Part shown: positions 7,145 through 8,801 of the stretch, one piece after another
Position numbering within the stretch: the stretch's first letter is position 1
Layout of the letters: each line of letters begins with the position of its first letter
Assembly (NCBI GenBank): GCA_035653295.1
Contig: DASRCB010000344.1
Coordinates: 1-8,801, forward strand
Source: DASRCB01 sp035653295
GTDB taxonomy: Bacteria > Acidobacteriota > Terriglobia > Bryobacterales > Bryobacteraceae
Direction: 5' to 3'
DNA length: 8,801 bases
Notes under the pieces: generated by a model
What the model was told of the DNA's origin: nothing
What the model saw: the letters and a program-made list of their open reading frames with translations, nothing else
Databases searched by the model: none
Translations under genes and position numbers: made by a program

Positions 7145-8416
7145 CTAATTTCCCATCTTCAGGCGAAAGCGCAGATAAACATTAACTCCCCAGGGGTGGT
7201 CGCCGTAGCTGGGCTTGATCGCAGCCGGGATGCCATAAGCCGTCGCGTTCGCGCCGATGCCGGTCTCGATGTCGCGGAACGTGCCGATGTCGCGCGTGTA
7301 CCCCGCCGTGTAAGCCTTGACGCGGAATATTGCGCCCGTCGCGAACAACTCGTCCTTGTCCACCAGCTCGATGCGTCCGGTCAGGAAGTTTCTCCTTTGT
7401 ACCGGCAGAAGCGTTTCGAGCAGGTACGAGTTCAGGTTATGGCCGGTAAATGTGTCGTGATTGCGGCCCCAGATCAGGCTCGTGGACCACGCGTTGCGGA
7501 ACCGCATCGGCCGCGTGTAATGAACCGAGGCCGTTGTCCGGACCAGGTCGCCAGGGCTCTCGCGTTCCGGATGAGCCACCCGGCCGGCGGAGACCTGCGC
7601 CGTCCAGTTGGCGGACGGGAACACGGAGACTCGCCCTGCGTACGAGTTCATCGGACCCCAGTCGATGTTCCAGCGGTTCTCGTCCGGCTCCGTGCCGTAG
7701 AAGCCACTGGCCTCCAACTGAAGCCAGCGATGCTTCAGCGCGATGGTGGCGACGTTATCGGCGATATGCGTCGAATCCTGCCAGTGATGGCCGAGGGTCG
7801 CCTGCGGAAGCTCGAAGGCGGATGCGCGATGCGGAAAGGCGACAGGCCCAAGCGCCGGGTCGCCCACAGGCGCGTAATAGAACTGAACCACCGTGTTCTC
7901 GCCCGCCGAATGCGCGTAATGGACACCGACGCCCATGATGAAATCGTGCGGATGCTGGGCATCGACGAGTGGCCGGCCGTAAGCTGTTTCACCGGTTTGG
8001 AACAGAAGCGGGTAGCGGCGGTCGGTGATGGTGGCCGGCTCGAGGCTGAGCATGGCGTCGAACATTAGGCTGCCCCCTCCCACCGAGTGCTCCGCCGAGC
8101 CCATGAGCCAGTTCGTCGAGTACAGCTTGTCCGCGCCGCGGGGGCCACTCTGCTGCGTATCCACCAGGAACGCCTGGCCCATAAACATCAGCTCCCATGA
8201 ACCGGGCATGGCCATGATCATCGGCATGGGCCAGCTCCAGGGGTTCATGCTTGTGCCCGAGGCGTTCTTCATGAGGTACATCGCGGCCTCATGGTCACCA
8301 CCGCCGTTGTCCATGTGCTCCATCCCCGGCATCGACTCCGTCCCGCCCGGCGCGCTGGTTTGCGCGTACGACGGAACAAGGATGGCCATTGCAGCGCCGC
8401 AGATAAGAGTCCGCAT
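7145..8416 (-). CDS. Predicted outer-membrane beta-barrel protein with Met/His-rich N-terminus (copper-cluster type)
   Basis: This 423-residue protein starts with a signal peptide (about 1-18, cleavage near SYA-Q). A mature N-terminal region rich in methionine follows: twelve Met between residues 29 and 79, in patterns such as MPGMEHM (29-35) and MPMIMAM (64-70), plus His34 and His42. The rest consists of alternating polar/hydrophobic strands rich in Trp, Tyr and Phe, ending in the aromatic strand-like VNVYLRFRLKMGN, as expected for an outer-membrane barrel. Recognisable segments are LVDAQHPHDFIMGVGVHY (150-167), YAPVGDPALGPVAFPHRASA (181-200), LGHHWQDSTHI (208-218) and GTEPDENRWNIDWGP (241-255). 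I recall these from uncharacterised conserved proteins in copper or heavy-metal clusters of Acidobacteriota and Bacteroidota. Met/His motifs of this kind bind copper in proteins such as PcoB and PcoC, so a role in copper resistance or export is inferred, not shown. It lies 51 bases after the Cys/His-rich gene on the same strand and likely forms an operon with it. Confidence 0.75.
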   Translation of the reverse strand: MRTLICGAAMAILVPSYAQTSAPGGTESMPGMEHMDNGGGDHEAAMYLMKNASGTSMNPWSWPMPMIMAMPGSWELMFMGQAFLVDTQQSGPRGADKLYSTNWLMGSAEHSVGGGSLMFDAMLSLEPATITDRRYPLLFQTGETAYGRPLVDAQHPHDFIMGVGVHYAHSAGENTVVQFYYAPVGDPALGPVAFPHRASAFELPQATLGHHWQDSTHIADNVATIALKHRWLQLEASGFYGTEPDENRWNIDWGPMNSYAGRVSVFPSANWTAQVSAGRVAHPERESPGDLVRTTASVHYTRPMRFRNAWSTSLIWGRNHDTFTGHNLNSYLLETLLPVQRRNFLTGRIELVDKDELFATGAIFRVKAYTAGYTRDIGTFRDIETGIGANATAYGIPAAIKPSYGDHPWGVNVYLRFRLKMGN

Positions 8417-8467
8417 ACAGTTACCTCCCTGCGAATAAACTCGTGTTGTTCGCTCGCGGGATCTGCG
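8417..8467 (-). other. 51-bp intergenic gap inside the putative metal operon
   Basis: Between the TGA of the Cys/His-rich gene and the ATG of the barrel gene there is only a ribosome binding site and no visible terminator hairpin or T run. This supports cotranscription of the two genes from a promoter beyond the right edge. Confidence 0.5.
8424..8428 (-). promoter_or_regulatory. Strong ribosome binding site of the Met-rich barrel gene
   Basis: On the minus strand, AGGGAGGTAA contains GGAGG at 8428-8424, seven bases before the ATG at 8416. It is the best Shine-Dalgarno match in the window. It fixes the start and fits the signal peptide that follows. Confidence 0.85.
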
Positions 8468-8801
8468 TCAGATACGCAGGATGCGGGCTCTGCGGATTAC
8501 CGGATCGGCCGGCGGGCCGTTGTCCCGATCGAAATACGAGGCGACCGTCCGCAAATCAGGAAAGGCCGGCATTGGACCAACGTACACGCGCGCACGGCAC
8601 AAAGGAGACGAGACGCCGGCATGAGCGTGCGCGACGGTCGCGGTAAGGTCGACGGCACAAACGTGCGTGGCGCGGCTCGGCGCCCGATGGTCTCCGTGGC
8701 AGCAGTCCGCGGCCGCGGCGCCGCGCAGAGCATCGCAGGAGGCAAGACACCGCGAGTTGGCAAAAACGACACTCGCGACGATCAGGACCAGCAGGTGCGC
8801 G
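8468..8801 (-). CDS. Small secreted Cys/His-rich protein, 5' end outside window (putative metal-related)
   Basis: The minus-strand frame entering at 8800 stays open for 110 codons and ends at a TGA at 8470-8468. It opens with a hydrophobic run, HLLVLIVASVVFAN (visible residues 2-15), like the core of a signal peptide whose first few residues are beyond the edge. A Cys/His-rich region follows: C18, C22, C33, C34, H35, H38, H46, C48, H58, H60 and C68, with DCCHGDH at 32-38. The C-terminal part ends PVIRRARILRI. Small secreted proteins with a signal peptide, a CxxxC/CCH region and a C-terminus ending in -LRI occur beside copper and heavy-metal efflux genes in Acidobacteriota; I rely on memory for this. 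The gene lies 51 bases before the Met-rich barrel gene on the same strand. A metal-binding or metal-sensing role is inferred. No domain family name is claimed. Other minus-strand frames here lack this organisation and are taken as shadows. Confidence 0.68.
   Translation of the reverse strand, partial: AHLLVLIVASVVFANSRCLASCDALRGAAAADCCHGDHRAPSRATHVCAVDLTATVAHAHAGVSSPLCRARVYVGPMPAFPDLRTVASYFDRDNGPPADPVIRRARILRI

Noticed and set aside
7196..8068. A 290-codon plus-strand open frame
   Set aside because: It is antisense to the barrel gene, which has a signal peptide, a strong ribosome binding site and recognisable segments. The plus-strand product is Arg/Val/Asp-rich with no domain.
8497..8772. 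A 91-codon minus-strand frame at the right edge
   Set aside because: It overlaps the 110-codon frame that has a signal-peptide core, a Cys/His-rich region and a stop suitably placed before the next gene. The 91-codon product is Arg/Pro-rich with no such features.
1..8801. Search for tRNA, rRNA, CRISPR, insertion sequences, attachment sites and long direct repeats
   Set aside because: By reading alone I saw no direct repeat array, transposase motif, tRNA-like cloverleaf or rRNA-like stretch. Almost all the window is explained by protein genes.

Overview
The window looks like a GC-rich chromosomal segment of an Acidobacteriota member (Solibacter/Bryobacter-like or a relative). The main reason is the 810-residue gene at 3508-5940, which has the architecture of the acidobacterial duplicated orphan permease (ADOP) group: a duplicated MacB-type permease with no ATPase gene beside it. 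The metal-type genes at the right end are also of a kind I associate with that phylum. There are no RNA genes, CRISPR arrays, insertion sequences or phage genes that I can support. No previously undescribed large system is evident.

Left part (1-2183, minus strand): the 5' 727 codons of an RNase R exoribonuclease gene, cut by the window edge inside the S1 domain. It is divergent from a short plus-strand unit. That unit is an adenosine-specific-kinase-like protein (2245-2727) overlapping by 4 nt a small metallophosphoesterase (2724-3446), so the two are probably translationally coupled. The 61-bp divergent gap has a perfect TATAAT on the rnr side, so close to the start codon that the rnr mRNA would be leaderless or nearly so.

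Middle (3508-5940, plus): the ADOP permease, starting at a GTG with a good ribosome binding site. It may be read through from the phosphoesterase, since the gap is only 61 bp.

Right part (6139-8801): a cluster that looks concerned with metals, probably copper. A plus-strand PepSY-associated membrane protein converges, with a single base between the stop codons, on a minus-strand unit. That unit comprises a small secreted Cys/His-rich protein, whose start lies beyond the right edge, followed 51 nt later by a predicted outer-membrane beta-barrel protein with a Met/His-rich N-terminus. The small Cys/His-rich gene is easy to miss because its start codon is outside the window. The PepSY gene looks damaged: its third membrane helix is missing and there are signs of an N-terminal frame change.

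Points most worth a second look: the PepSY gene's missing helix, the hidden Cys/His-rich secreted gene and its pairing with the Met-rich barrel protein, the coupled kinase-phosphoesterase pair, and the probable leaderless start of rnr.
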